A stretch of 64,000 nt of DNA from Paenalicyclobacillus mengziensis (lineage in GTDB: Bacteria; Bacillota; Bacilli; Alicyclobacillales; Alicyclobacillaceae), in the NCBI RefSeq assembly GCF_017298635.1, contig NZ_CP071182.1, positions 5,060,001-5,124,000 on the forward strand, written 5' to 3'. The position numbers and the translations under genes are program-made. Below, one piece after another: positions 8,886 to 16,684 of this stretch (the stretch's first letter is position 1; every line of letters begins with the position of its first letter). Below the pieces are notes generated by a model. The model searched no databases, was not told the DNA's origin, and saw only the letters and a list, made by a program, of their open reading frames with translations.

Positions 8886-9125
8886 ATGGAAGTACGCAAG
8901 GTGTTCAAAGCTGGAAACAGCTTTGCTGTATCGATTCCAGCCGATTGGGTTCGTGAAATGCACCTGGAAGAGCAACCAGTGGAGGTTGCCCGTAACGAAC
9001 AAGGGGAAATCGTAATTCGCCCAATTACGTCCTCAGTTTCTGACGTCACACCAAAGTTTTATGAGGCAGTTGACCGGTTTGTAACCGAATACGGAGATGT
9101 TCTCAAAGGACTGGCAGATCGATGA
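8886..9125 (+). CDS. AbrB/MazE-type antitoxin
   Basis: The protein has 79 residues, and the ATG follows TAGGGAGG. The N-terminal half is a swapped-hairpin AbrB fold, as in MazE/SpoVT: VRKVFKAGNSFAVSIPADWV, then EEQPVEVARNEQGEIVIRPI. The C-terminal tail (TPKFYEAVDRFVTEYGDVLK) is typical of the extended segment that binds the toxin. It overlaps the downstream doc-like gene by four bases (ATGA), the usual coupling of toxin-antitoxin pairs. It probably represses its own promoter and neutralises Doc. An AbrB-type rather than Phd-type antitoxin paired with Doc is known in Bacillota. Confidence 0.8.
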   Translation: MEVRKVFKAGNSFAVSIPADWVREMHLEEQPVEVARNEQGEIVIRPITSSVSDVTPKFYEAVDRFVTEYGDVLKGLADR

Positions 9126-9518
9126 AGTTTCTGACCGTCGAGGAAGTCCTCTACATTCATTTTCAAGTGATTGATGGGTTCGGAGGACTGCATGGTGTAC
9201 GAGATATCGGTGGGCTTGAATCGGCTATCGCACTCCCTCAAACAACAGTGTTCGGAGACGAGGCATACCCAACTGTAATTGAGAAAGCATCGTCCATGCT
9301 TCACTCGTTGATACTCAACCATCCGTTTCTAGACGGGAACAAACGAACCCGCGTTTGCAACTGTGGGTTTGTTTCTGCAATTAAACGATATCTCCATCAC
9401 CGGGGTACATCAAGAGATTGAGGATTTTGTCGTTCGCGTCGCGGAGGGACATTTGTCTGTGGAGGCCATTGCAGATTGGCTTCTATATCATACCAACAAC
9501 AGGGTTTTGAAGGATTAG
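9122..9518 (+). pseudogene. doc: Doc/Fic-type toxin, disrupted by a +1 frameshift
   Basis: Doc toxins phosphorylate EF-Tu through a Fic fold. The start overlaps the antitoxin stop. The first 76 codons are good Doc sequence and include the Fic core HPFLDGNKRT (~67-76). At 9348-9350 a CCC run is one base too long for the family frame, and translation leaves frame after residue 76 (stop at 9421). Reading in the next frame from 9351 continues A-F-A-T-V-G-L-F-L-Q-L-N-D and on to VEAIADWLLYHTNNR before a TAG at 9516-9518. That restores a normal ~131-residue Doc. Either the toxin is inactivated or the extra C is a sequencing error. Confidence 0.8.
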
Positions 9519-9789
9519 AACTGAAATGTGATTGCAGCGAATCCAATATCACGTACTATAACCAGAATTTCTTGTTCTTCTACAACAAGGATATCGTGCT
9601 CACTGCTGAAGAACGAGAACAATATCCTTCATCCGCAACCAGAGTCACTATGGAGCTTTGCTGCCCAAGAGCACACGAAACCCAGATAAGAATTGTGCGG
9701 ATATTTATTCACCATCGTCCCGGCACCAAGACCGTTACCGGCACGATGTGCATACCGTTTCGGCGCAATCTGCTCGTCACCACTTATCG
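9519..9789. other. Intergenic, no gene seen
   Basis: This 271-bp stretch lies between the doc remnant and the regulator. A 19-bp piece near 9650-9670 (TATGGAGCTTTGCTGCCCA) matches 660-680 at 18 of 19 positions. Otherwise I see nothing. Confidence 0.4.
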
Positions 9790-10742
9790 CTACGCCCCTT
9801 CCAAGAGGGAGCGTTGTAACATCTCAAAGAGTTGCACCAAACGTTGTCGCTGAAGCTGGTAGTATATACGACGCTCAATGCGCTCAATCTGAACTAAATT
9901 CAAGTCCAACAATAAGGACATATGGTGAAAAATGGATGCGGCAGAAATGCCAAGCTGTTGGGCAAGTTCCTGGCCATACCATGGACGCCCAGCTAGCAAC
10001 TCCATGATTGTCATCCTCTGTTTATCCGAGAGAACCTTGCGAAAGGCGTCCACAACTTTCCTGTCATCGTGATGTACGATAAGCTCTGGCGTTCTTGTCC
10101 CGATCCGAACATAGTCACATTGGCTGTCCGATGGCTTTAGCCACACCTGACACCCAATCTCAGTCAAAGGACTCATACGCACAACCACATCGGTCTTGAA
10201 CGGGGCGGATTCCATCTTCAAAAATTGTGCGTAGAACATCTCTTGCTGGCTCGAAAACTGTGTTGACATAGTTTCGACCGATTCCCTGGATATTTCACGT
10301 AGCGCATCTTCTACAGGCAGACAACATCGATGCAAAAATTCGCTCAAAACATACCGAAACCGAAACTGCGTCTCTGGCAAATCCAATTGAGCCTCCTTGA
10401 CCCGATTGCTAGCTTGGTTCTGCGGATTGTCCTCGTTTATACAGTCCACAATCAGAACTGGGTCAAGGTTTTGCAGATAATCCGCAAACGCTGAAACGTC
10501 CCCGAACGTCTGAAAATCAATAGCACGTTCATGAAACGCCTGATTACTGCCTGGATCGGTGATTTCAAAGAAAAAACGGAGCTCCGTTCGAGAAAAGGTG
10601 TCAGTTTCGACTGCATCATCGACAATAGTGATGTGATCCTTTCGTCTTGGTTCACAAGTTCAACGCCCCGAGATGATTGAAAAAGTTCTACATTCGCAAC
10701 CTGATACAGAATACTGACAGGCACACATCGGGATTGCCTCAT
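9790..10742 (-). pseudogene. ArsR-type winged-helix regulator with frameshifted N-terminus
   Basis: The C-terminal ~90 residues form an ArsR/SmtB-like winged helix: VVDAFRKVLSDKQRMTIMEL, then WYGQELAQQLGISAASIFHH as the recognition helix and LVQIERIERRIYYQL as the wing. The N-terminal domain is the larger effector part seen in DUF5937-type ArsR proteins. Its reading frame starts at an ATG at 10742 (MRQSRCVPVSILYQVANVEL) and runs into a different frame at the short A run 10640-10642. There, adding one A would read VNQDEKDHITIVDDAVE and join the two parts perfectly. As it stands, only 9790-10449 could be translated from a GTG at 10449. It may be a pseudogene or a homopolymer sequencing error. 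Confidence 0.65.
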
Positions 10743-10778
10743 GGTGCCTCGAACTGCCTTATGCGTATTGCTGCCCTT

Positions 10779-10941
10779 ATGTCCCATAAGCACTTGCCAA
10801 CTACCCTGTATAATCATGCGACGGAGGTTACCCCATCGCTGTTCAACTCTCTCGCACATTCCTGCCCTATCGTCCCGTAAACTAAACAGATTGGACACCG
10901 TATTTTCATGCATAATCCCAGAGTGTTGGCTTATGGGACAT
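10779..10941. mobile_element. Possible MITE: 163-bp segment with 13-bp perfect terminal inverted repeats
   Basis: ATGTCCCATAAGC at 10779-10791 is repeated inverted at 10929-10941. Similarity continues inward in imperfect form (CAACTACCC...ATAATCATGC against CAACACTCTGGGATTATGCATG). The segment is non-coding and lies directly upstream of the frameshifted regulator, which fits a small non-autonomous element. I do not recognise the terminal repeat as belonging to a particular IS family, and no target duplication is obvious. Confidence 0.4.
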
Positions 10942-11121
10942 GTGCCCCCTTTTGGTCAAGAAGCAGCATACGAGGTCCACGATGAAAATTACAAAATGCT
11001 CTTGACACGAACAAATCCCTCAGCCAAGCGAGACAGATTGCCCGGATATTTGCTGGAATTGGGTGCATGATGAACTCATGGTACGGAGAATTGCTCATTT
11101 GACGAAAAGGTTCATAAAAAT

Positions 11122-11391
11122 CTATTTTTCCTGAAGAACTGGGGAGAGTAGTCCCGCCAGCATGATCGCGTCGACAGCAGAAGAGGTACGGTACACGTAA
11201 CTGACCACGGCAGCCATTATCGGCGCAACTTTTTTGGAATCCTCCTGCAGCGGTTTTGGGAGATGAAGCGTAGTGGTCGTGATACGTCGTAATAGAGCAT
11301 GATACAGCGGTGGCGTGTCAATTGGCACGCCACTTGTGCTCTTATCGGCGCATCGGTCGAGCGAAACGCGCGGATATCCTGTATCATTCAC
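11122..11391 (-). CDS. Small protein of unknown function, third gene of efflux operon
   Basis: The protein has 89 residues. The ATG follows the MMPL stop codon by only a few bases and has its own AAGGAG, so it is almost certainly translated with the operon. The sequence is amphipathic: RRITTTTLHLPKPLQEDSKK, then VAPIMAAVVSYVYRTSSAVDAIMLAGLLSPVLQ. It has one moderately hydrophobic segment near the C-terminus and no recognisable domain. It could be a small accessory subunit for the MMPL or MFS transporter, or unrelated. Confidence 0.55.
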   Translation of the reverse strand: MNDTGYPRVSLDRCADKSTSGVPIDTPPLYHALLRRITTTTLHLPKPLQEDSKKVAPIMAAVVSYVYRTSSAVDAIMLAGLLSPVLQEK

Positions 11392-11397
11392 GGCTCC

Positions 11398-13614
11398 TTA
11401 GTCATGTTTTGAACGCAGCGGCCACAATGCCCGTTTACCAAGGAGTGCCGTAATAGATGGGACCAAGAAAGGACGAACGATAAACGTATCAATTAAAACC
11501 CCAATGGCAGTCACAAGGCCAAACTGAAGCAGCATCTGCAGCGGCAAGCCAGTGAGCGCTACGAATGTTGCTGCCAGAATCAGCCCCGCGGAAGTAATGA
11601 CACTGCTGGTCTGGCTGGTTCCGTAGGCAATGGCGTCCTTCATGGGTATCTTATTTTTGGCTTCCCAGATACGCGAAATAACAAAGATGTTGTAGTCCTC
11701 ACCGAGGGCCACAAGGAACACGAACGCGTAGAGCGGGATGGCACCGGCGATAGCGGACACGCCCATTAGGTAGTGGAGGACGACCCAGCCGATGCCAAGC
11801 GCCGCAAAGTAGGACAGTAGGACCGTCGCCAAGAGGTACAGGGTGGCGACAACGGATCGGAGATACACGAGCAAGAGCAGGGCAATGACGCCGATGACAA
11901 GTGGGATAATGGTGCGGGTATCCCTGTTTGTATAGGCCATAGTGTCATACTGCGTGGCGGTCAGGCCCCCTACCCAAACCTGGCTCTTCGTAGCTGCATC
12001 GGTCGGGCTGGTGCGGTCACTTGCCAGTGCGTTTTGCGCTGTCTTGAGTAAAATTGGAATGTCATTCATGGCCGCACTGGAGTACGGATTATTTTTCAGT
12101 GTAACCGACAGCAGTTTGTCCGTGGGGCGCACAGAACTGGCCTGGGGGCTGCCCACCTTGTCAACAAAACTGAGCTGCTGCAACGCGTGCTGAACAGCTG
12201 TGCCGTCGGCCGATGAATGTACAATGACTTGGACTGGGGCAAGCGCGCCCGGAGAAAAGTGCTTTGCGAGAAGGTCATATCCTTGACGCGATGGCATCGA
12301 CTTCGGAAATGATGCCAAAAGGTTATAGGTCGGTTTCACTTGGCCCGCGAAGATGGCCAGAATGCTGAGCACCACCACGGTTGTCAATACGATGGGCCAT
12401 GGGCGGCGCGTAACAGCACGCCCGATGAATTCGCTGAACCTGCCTGACTGGTTTGCGGCGCGGCGTGGCTTCTTGCCCGTCTTCTTGGACCAAGAATCCC
12501 ACATGCTCTCGGTTCGGGGGACGAATGGAAAGAAAGATGTTCGCCCGAAGATAGCGAGCAGAGCAGGGACCAGGGTCAGGGCTGCCAGCACCATCGCAAG
12601 AATCGACAGACTAAAGGGAACGGCGAACCGTTCGTCAGATCCGTATTTCGCAAACAGCAGTGTCAACAGCGACAAAGCAACGGTGAGTCCGCTCATGCCG
12701 ATTGCACCGGCAGCACCGCCGAGCGCTTTCTTAATGGCGACGTGTTTGTCGTTTTCGCTGTGCAAATAGTCACGATAACGGGCGACGAGGAACAGCGAGT
12801 AGTCTGTACCGGCGCCAAACAGCAGCACCGTCATGATGGATACACTTTGCGCATCAACGATGATGACGCCGGCCTTGGCCAGCCACCCGAGAATCGGAGC
12901 GATGATGCCGTACGCGAATCCCACCCCGATGAGGGGCACCAAGGCGAGTATGGGAGAACGGTAGAGGAGAATGAGCAGCACCAACACCAACAGCATTGTC
13001 GCCATTAATAGTTTGACGTCAGCGTTCTTGAAAAGACCCTGTGCGTCTGCTGTGATGCCTACCGGGCCCGTCACGCGAACGTGCAATCCGGACGCGTCGA
13101 TGGCAGATGACAGGGCTGACGGTCCAGCCACACTCGCAATGCGGGCATCTAGCTTATCAACAGTTTTCTGCAGAACGGTCGGGTCTGCGCCTTGATTAAA
13201 AGCAATTGGCATTGCGAGCGTACTTCCGCCTTTGGACGTGAACGCCTTCAGGCTCTGGTCAGGCATGCTCTGCAGCGGCGGCAATCCGGTCTGCTCCTGC
13301 AGAGGGTGGTTCGTTAGATTGGCTGAAAGTTGCTTCACGCGAGCGATGTCACCTGATGTGAGTCCGCCCTGCCGATACCACACAACGATTGCAGTGTCTC
13401 TATTCTCGTTCGGGAACGACTGTTTGATACGCTTCTCCGCCTGTACGCTCTGCGCAGATGGGGGTAGAGTGGCTGCGTTGTTGTTTTCCTGTTGGTTGAG
13501 GTTCGGTCCGATTGCAGATAACAGTGCAGCAGCGAGCACCCACACGATGAGCGTGATCCACTTGCTCACGTGACCGGCGACGATGTGGCCCCACTTCGTA
13601 AATAGCGTTTCCAT
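11398..13614 (-). CDS. MMPL-family (RND superfamily) transporter
   Basis: This 738-residue membrane protein has an ATG preceded by AAGGGAG. The layout is that of MMPL/YdgH-type RND proteins. There is an N-terminal helix and an extracellular domain (~residues 40-190). A five-to-six-helix block follows, containing FGAGTDYSLFLVARYRDYL with the conserved G-T/A-D-Y proton-relay motif. After a soluble linker with basic residues come a second helix, a second extracellular domain and a second helix block. The second block has the matching ALGEDYNIFVISRI motif. Bacillus and actinobacterial homologues move lipids or drugs. It is in an operon with the MFS exporter upstream and a small protein downstream, all probably controlled by the divergent PadR. 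Confidence 0.88.
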   Translation of the reverse strand: METLFTKWGHIVAGHVSKWITLIVWVLAAALLSAIGPNLNQQENNNAATLPPSAQSVQAEKRIKQSFPNENRDTAIVVWYRQGGLTSGDIARVKQLSANLTNHPLQEQTGLPPLQSMPDQSLKAFTSKGGSTLAMPIAFNQGADPTVLQKTVDKLDARIASVAGPSALSSAIDASGLHVRVTGPVGITADAQGLFKNADVKLLMATMLLVLVLLILLYRSPILALVPLIGVGFAYGIIAPILGWLAKAGVIIVDAQSVSIMTVLLFGAGTDYSLFLVARYRDYLHSENDKHVAIKKALGGAAGAIGMSGLTVALSLLTLLFAKYGSDERFAVPFSLSILAMVLAALTLVPALLAIFGRTSFFPFVPRTESMWDSWSKKTGKKPRRAANQSGRFSEFIGRAVTRRPWPIVLTTVVVLSILAIFAGQVKPTYNLLASFPKSMPSRQGYDLLAKHFSPGALAPVQVIVHSSADGTAVQHALQQLSFVDKVGSPQASSVRPTDKLLSVTLKNNPYSSAAMNDIPILLKTAQNALASDRTSPTDAATKSQVWVGGLTATQYDTMAYTNRDTRTIIPLVIGVIALLLLVYLRSVVATLYLLATVLLSYFAALGIGWVVLHYLMGVSAIAGAIPLYAFVFLVALGEDYNIFVISRIWEAKNKIPMKDAIAYGTSQTSSVITSAGLILAATFVALTGLPLQMLLQFGLVTAIGVLIDTFIVRPFLVPSITALLGKRALWPLRSKHD

Positions 13615-13651
13615 AAATCCACTCCCTTTTCTCCCACCTCACCCTCCACGA

Positions 13652-13678
13652 CCTGACCCTGCCGAGTGCAGGGTCAGG
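13652..13678. other. Intra-operon hairpin
   Basis: CCTGACCCTGC pairs perfectly with GCAGGGTCAGG across a five-base loop, between the MFS stop and the MMPL start. There is no U-run on the operon strand. It is more likely a processing or stability element that sets relative expression than a terminator. Confidence 0.5.
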
Positions 13679-13700
13679 AGCGCACGCGGAATGGACGTCC

Positions 13701-15290
13701 TTACGACTGGGCAGGCAGAGTGCTGGTCTTGCTGACGGATCGGCGTCGGTACATACCTGCCAATAGGATGAATAGAAGGCTGACCACAGCGATGACGAAG
13801 GCGGCCCAGTAAAGGTGGCCAAAGCCTTGGCTTGACACATCGTGCAATGCCTTCAAAATCGCCTTCTGAATTGGCACGCTCGGAATCTGATGAATTTGAC
13901 CTGTCAAATCACCGAAACTCTGGACCCCCTTCATCCGTGCCAATTCGGACGAAGGGACCTGCGATGGAGAAATCCCGATGGCCCCAAGGTTCTTGACAAT
14001 TTCTTGCGGGAACTGGGCCATGGAGCGCGTTAGAAATCCCGAAAAGATGGTGGGTCCGAGAGTCAGTCCCACTTCGCGAACGAGAGACAGGATGCCAAGC
14101 GCGGTTGATTTGTTATCCGGCACGCGCTCTGTAATCATAAAGTTCAGTGGTGCGCCAAGCGTAATGCCAATACCGAGTCCAACCAAACTGCTGGCAATCA
14201 CCATCTGCCATGTGGTGGTGACCCAGAGTGGGAATAGCGCCGATCCGATAGCCGCTGTTACAAATCCGAATATGAGCGTGGTGATGGGACCGCGTTTATC
14301 CATGAAGGCTCCGCCGCCCATCGCGCCTACACCGGAGAACAGTGCCATCGGGGTGTACCAGTAACCGGCTTGACTAGCAGGCCAGCCGAGAAACAACTGA
14401 ACAAATGCCGGCAGAAAGATGACCGAGGACAGCAGCAGTCCTGAGGCGAGGCCAATCGCAAGTGTCCATCTTAGTTCCGGCCGCAAGAATGACATCGGGA
14501 TGAGGGGGTCGTCTCCCCTCCGGTCAATGACGCTCTCGTACCACAGGAAGATGATTAACAGGACTATCCCAACTCCAACAAAGCCGTAGACCTGCGGTGT
14601 GACGAGACTGTCGAGGAGGTTGGCTCCCTTAAGGTTAGTGAGGCCGTACATCAGACCAAGCATACCAACGGATAGTACGATAATTCCCAACGTGTCGAGT
14701 CGACCCTTAGTCGGTGCCTTGCTTTCGGTAATTGAGCGTGCTCCAAATATCACAAGCAACACGGCAATCGGAACGTTAATCCAGAACAGCCAATGCCAGT
14801 CATTGGTAAGGCTCAAAAGGAATGAACCGATATTTGGACCGAGAATGGCGGCAATACCATTCATTCCGCCAATCATACCGAGTGCACGACCTTGCCGCTC
14901 CACTGGGACCGTGGCAACGACATAGCCGTTGGCGATGGGAAAAATTCCGCCGCCGCCGATGGACTGCAGAACTCGGCTAATGAGAAGCAGTGTAAAGTTG
15001 TGGCTGAGCGCTACACTCATGGAACCGAGCCCAAACAGCACAACGCTGATGAGAAACATGCGTTTGCGTCCGTAACGGTCGGACAGTTTTGCCATAATTG
15101 GTACACTGACCGCGAGACCGAGGGTGTAGATGGTGATCATCCATGCACCCCAACTGGCAGATACGTGAAACGAGTGAATGAGTGTCGTGAGTGCCGAACT
15201 CATGATGCCATTATCGAGACCACCCATAAAGACACCGATTGCGAGAATGGTAAGGGCCGCACTAGAACCCTGTCTACCTGCATTGGACAC
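13701..15290 (-). CDS. DHA2 (EmrB/QacA) MFS multidrug exporter
   Basis: This 529-residue protein with a GTG start (GAGGGG ahead) is of the 14-helix drug:H+ antiporter-2 type. The signature motif A is visible in the loop between helices 2 and 3: MAKLSDRYGRKRMFLI. Motif C-like GGMNGIAAILGPNIGSFL sits in helix 5. The first helix carries MGGLDNGIMSSALTTL, the form of the family D1 motif. Typical substrates are lipophilic cations, antibiotics or metabolites. It is the first gene of a minus-strand operon with MMPL and a small protein, divergent from padR. The intergenic operators make PadR control likely. Confidence 0.9.
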   Translation of the reverse strand: MSNAGRQGSSAALTILAIGVFMGGLDNGIMSSALTTLIHSFHVSASWGAWMITIYTLGLAVSVPIMAKLSDRYGRKRMFLISVVLFGLGSMSVALSHNFTLLLISRVLQSIGGGGIFPIANGYVVATVPVERQGRALGMIGGMNGIAAILGPNIGSFLLSLTNDWHWLFWINVPIAVLLVIFGARSITESKAPTKGRLDTLGIIVLSVGMLGLMYGLTNLKGANLLDSLVTPQVYGFVGVGIVLLIIFLWYESVIDRRGDDPLIPMSFLRPELRWTLAIGLASGLLLSSVIFLPAFVQLFLGWPASQAGYWYTPMALFSGVGAMGGGAFMDKRGPITTLIFGFVTAAIGSALFPLWVTTTWQMVIASSLVGLGIGITLGAPLNFMITERVPDNKSTALGILSLVREVGLTLGPTIFSGFLTRSMAQFPQEIVKNLGAIGISPSQVPSSELARMKGVQSFGDLTGQIHQIPSVPIQKAILKALHDVSSQGFGHLYWAAFVIAVVSLLFILLAGMYRRRSVSKTSTLPAQS

Positions 15291-15327
15291 CTGAACTGTC
15301 CCCTCTTCCGTCCATAATCATATTTAA

Positions 15328-15345
15328 TTAGTCACAATTGACTAA
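15328..15345. promoter_or_regulatory. Probable PadR operator O1
   Basis: This is an inverted repeat TTAGTCA-CAAT-TGACTAA with 7-bp perfect arms. It lies immediately upstream of the MFS exporter gene and shares arm sequence and spacer length with the operator at 15376-15393. Confidence 0.7.
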
Positions 15346-15366
15346 TCGTCAACATTGTAGATCCAT

Positions 15367-15396
15367 TTGACCAAAATAGTCAATCATGACTATAAT
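15367..15396 (+). promoter_or_regulatory. padR promoter (-35 TTGACC, -10 TATAAT)
   Basis: TTGACC at 15367-15372 and TATAAT at 15391-15396 are separated by 18 bases. The second operator occupies the spacer and the start of the -10 box, so bound repressor would block polymerase directly. Confidence 0.65.
15376..15393. promoter_or_regulatory. Probable PadR operator O2
   Basis: This is an inverted repeat ATAGTCA-ATCA-TGACTAT with 7-bp perfect arms, overlapping the padR -10 box. Centre-to-centre distance to O1 is 48 bp. Confidence 0.7.
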
Positions 15397-15440
15397 GTTT
15401 GTGAACCAACGAAATTGTGGAATCGAAGGAGTGCGGTGGA

Positions 15441-15977
15441 GTGGATGAGCGAGCGCTCTTGCTGCTTGGCATTCTCATGGTACACAGTCAACACGGCTAC
15501 CAGATGAACGAGTTCATCGAGATAAATCTCAGCCGCGTCACGGATATGAAAAAGTCGACGGCTTACGCAACCCTCGATAGGCTCGCAGATGCAGGTTATG
15601 TTGATGTCCATGCTGAACAAGCCGGCAAGCGCCCCATACGCAAGGTGTATGCCATCACGGACAAAGGCCGAGATCATTTTCTCAAACTTCTGCGTGAGAA
15701 TCTAGCGGAAGCCGATGAGATGAAATTCTCGAGTGATATCGGCATGATGTTCTTAGACCACATCCCCTTCGAAGAATCGCTTCCCCTCCTAGAAGACAGA
15801 CTACAGAAGCTGAAGACACAGATTCAGATTCACGAATCCGCCCCTCAACATGGTTTTGGGTTCGGAGTGGACCTTGCCATGGAACACCACTTGGTACACC
15901 TTAAGGCGGATTATGATTGGCTCATGGTGGCGATGCAACGCCTGCGTGCGTCCCACGCAGATGAGAATTCTCGATGA
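15441..15977 (+). CDS. PadR-family transcriptional repressor
   Basis: The protein has ~178 residues. The GTG at 15441 is preferred because AAGGAG lies nine bases before it; an earlier GTG at 15417 is in frame but precedes that site. The N-terminal winged helix has the PadR form: ALLLLGILMVHSQHGYQMNE, then KKSTAYATLDRLADAGYVDV with the recognition helix, and the wing GKRPIRKVYAITDKGRDHF. The C-terminal ~90 residues form the long dimerisation helices of subfamily 1/Vir-C type. PadR proteins derepress efflux genes when a drug or phenolic binds. It sits divergent to the MFS/MMPL exporter operon with two shared operators, so it is probably autoregulated and inducer-responsive. Confidence 0.88.
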   Translation: MDERALLLLGILMVHSQHGYQMNEFIEINLSRVTDMKKSTAYATLDRLADAGYVDVHAEQAGKRPIRKVYAITDKGRDHFLKLLRENLAEADEMKFSSDIGMMFLDHIPFEESLPLLEDRLQKLKTQIQIHESAPQHGFGFGVDLAMEHHLVHLKADYDWLMVAMQRLRASHADENSR

Positions 15978-15993
15978 ACAAGGAGGACTTACC

Positions 15994-16293
15994 ATGTTTA
16001 TTGCAGCCAATGCTATTGATGTACCGAAGGAACACAGCGGACGGATGTTGGAAAACTTCCGTAAGAACGCGCCTGACCTGAAACAGTTTGAGGGCTTCGT
16101 TGGATTCGAAATGTGGGTCGAAGAGTCAGGTAAGTTGCTAGCCGTATCCAAGTGGGAGTCTCGCGAGCACTTTGAAAAGTATATTCACAGTGAGGCATTT
16201 CGAGCACACCATGGCGGTCATAATGCAGAGCAGGCGCAGCAAACGCACGGACAGGCACAGGTGACTTATTACGAAGGAGAAACGCTGGTATAA
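15994..16293 (+). CDS. ABM-domain (HmoA/IsdG-like) monooxygenase
   Basis: The 99-residue protein has an ATG at 15994 after AAGGAGG, 16 bp downstream of padR and therefore cotranscribed. It is a single antibiotic-biosynthesis-monooxygenase dimeric alpha+beta barrel: MFIAANAIDVPKEHSGRMLE, then FEGFVGFEMWVEESGKLLAV and SKWESREHFEKYIHSEAFRA. Relatives include haem-degrading HmoA/HmoB and quinol monooxygenases. The conserved W and F positions and a C-terminal His-rich stretch (AHHGGHNAEQAQQTHG) would fit haem binding, but the ligand is not proven. Being in the PadR operon suggests it modifies or detoxifies the compound that triggers PadR (inference). Confidence 0.82.
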   Translation: MFIAANAIDVPKEHSGRMLENFRKNAPDLKQFEGFVGFEMWVEESGKLLAVSKWESREHFEKYIHSEAFRAHHGGHNAEQAQQTHGQAQVTYYEGETLV

Positions 16294-16367
16294 GGCCTGT
16301 AGCGTACTGTCGAGTCCCAAGGAGTCCCAAGGATCTCCGACGAGTGCCGAATAATCCCAAAGAGTCG

Positions 16368-16677
16368 TCAAAGAGCCCAGGTCAACGCCTTGGGCTCTCT
16401 TTGTTTGTCCAACTTGTGTTGCTCGACGAATTGCATAAGTCCCGACTCCTCACCTACTTGCAATAACGCCAGGTGAATCAATTCATCCGGTTGTACTGTG
16501 CCCGCTGGAACTGGAATGCCAGCATCGGGAAAGTCACGATGCTCAAACACTAGTACCTCGGGCTCATCGTTCACATTGCGTGTTATGTACGCCGCGACCT
16601 TAGAAACACATTTTTCTTCCTGTGCCGCGTAGTGTTCACTTCCCTCGGTTACGAGAAAGTATAAGGTCCTGCTGAGC
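16368..16677 (-). pseudogene. NUDIX hydrolase remnant
   Basis: Reading leftward from about 16677 gives an open stretch with HYAAQEEKCVSKVAAYITRN, then PEVLVFEHRDFPDAGIPVPA, i.e. the start of a NUDIX domain. The Nudix box follows as G-T-V-Q-P-D-E...L-L-Q-V-G-E-E-S-G-L. It is one residue short and lacks the conserved R-E pair, which carries a metal-binding Glu. The protein stops soon after (KALTWAL), losing roughly half the fold. The start side abuts the group II intron 3' end. It is almost certainly non-functional. Confidence 0.6.
16369..16403 (+). terminator. Rho-independent terminator of the padR-ABM operon
   Basis: The stem AAAGAGCCCAGG / CCTTGGGCTCT is followed by CTTTGTTTG, about 75 bp past the ABM stop. 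It overlaps the tail of the NUDIX remnant. A short direct repeat GAGTCCCAAG occurs twice just upstream (16313-16332). Confidence 0.6.
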
Positions 16678-16684
16678 TAAACTG

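Noticed and set aside
10452..10913. 153-codon minus-strand open frame as a separate gene
   Set aside because: Its middle encodes the N-terminus of the frameshifted ArsR-type regulator, and the rest is the MITE-like segment and an out-of-frame tail.
14892..15317. 141-codon plus-strand open frame
   Set aside because: It is antisense to the MFS exporter gene and runs into the padR operators.
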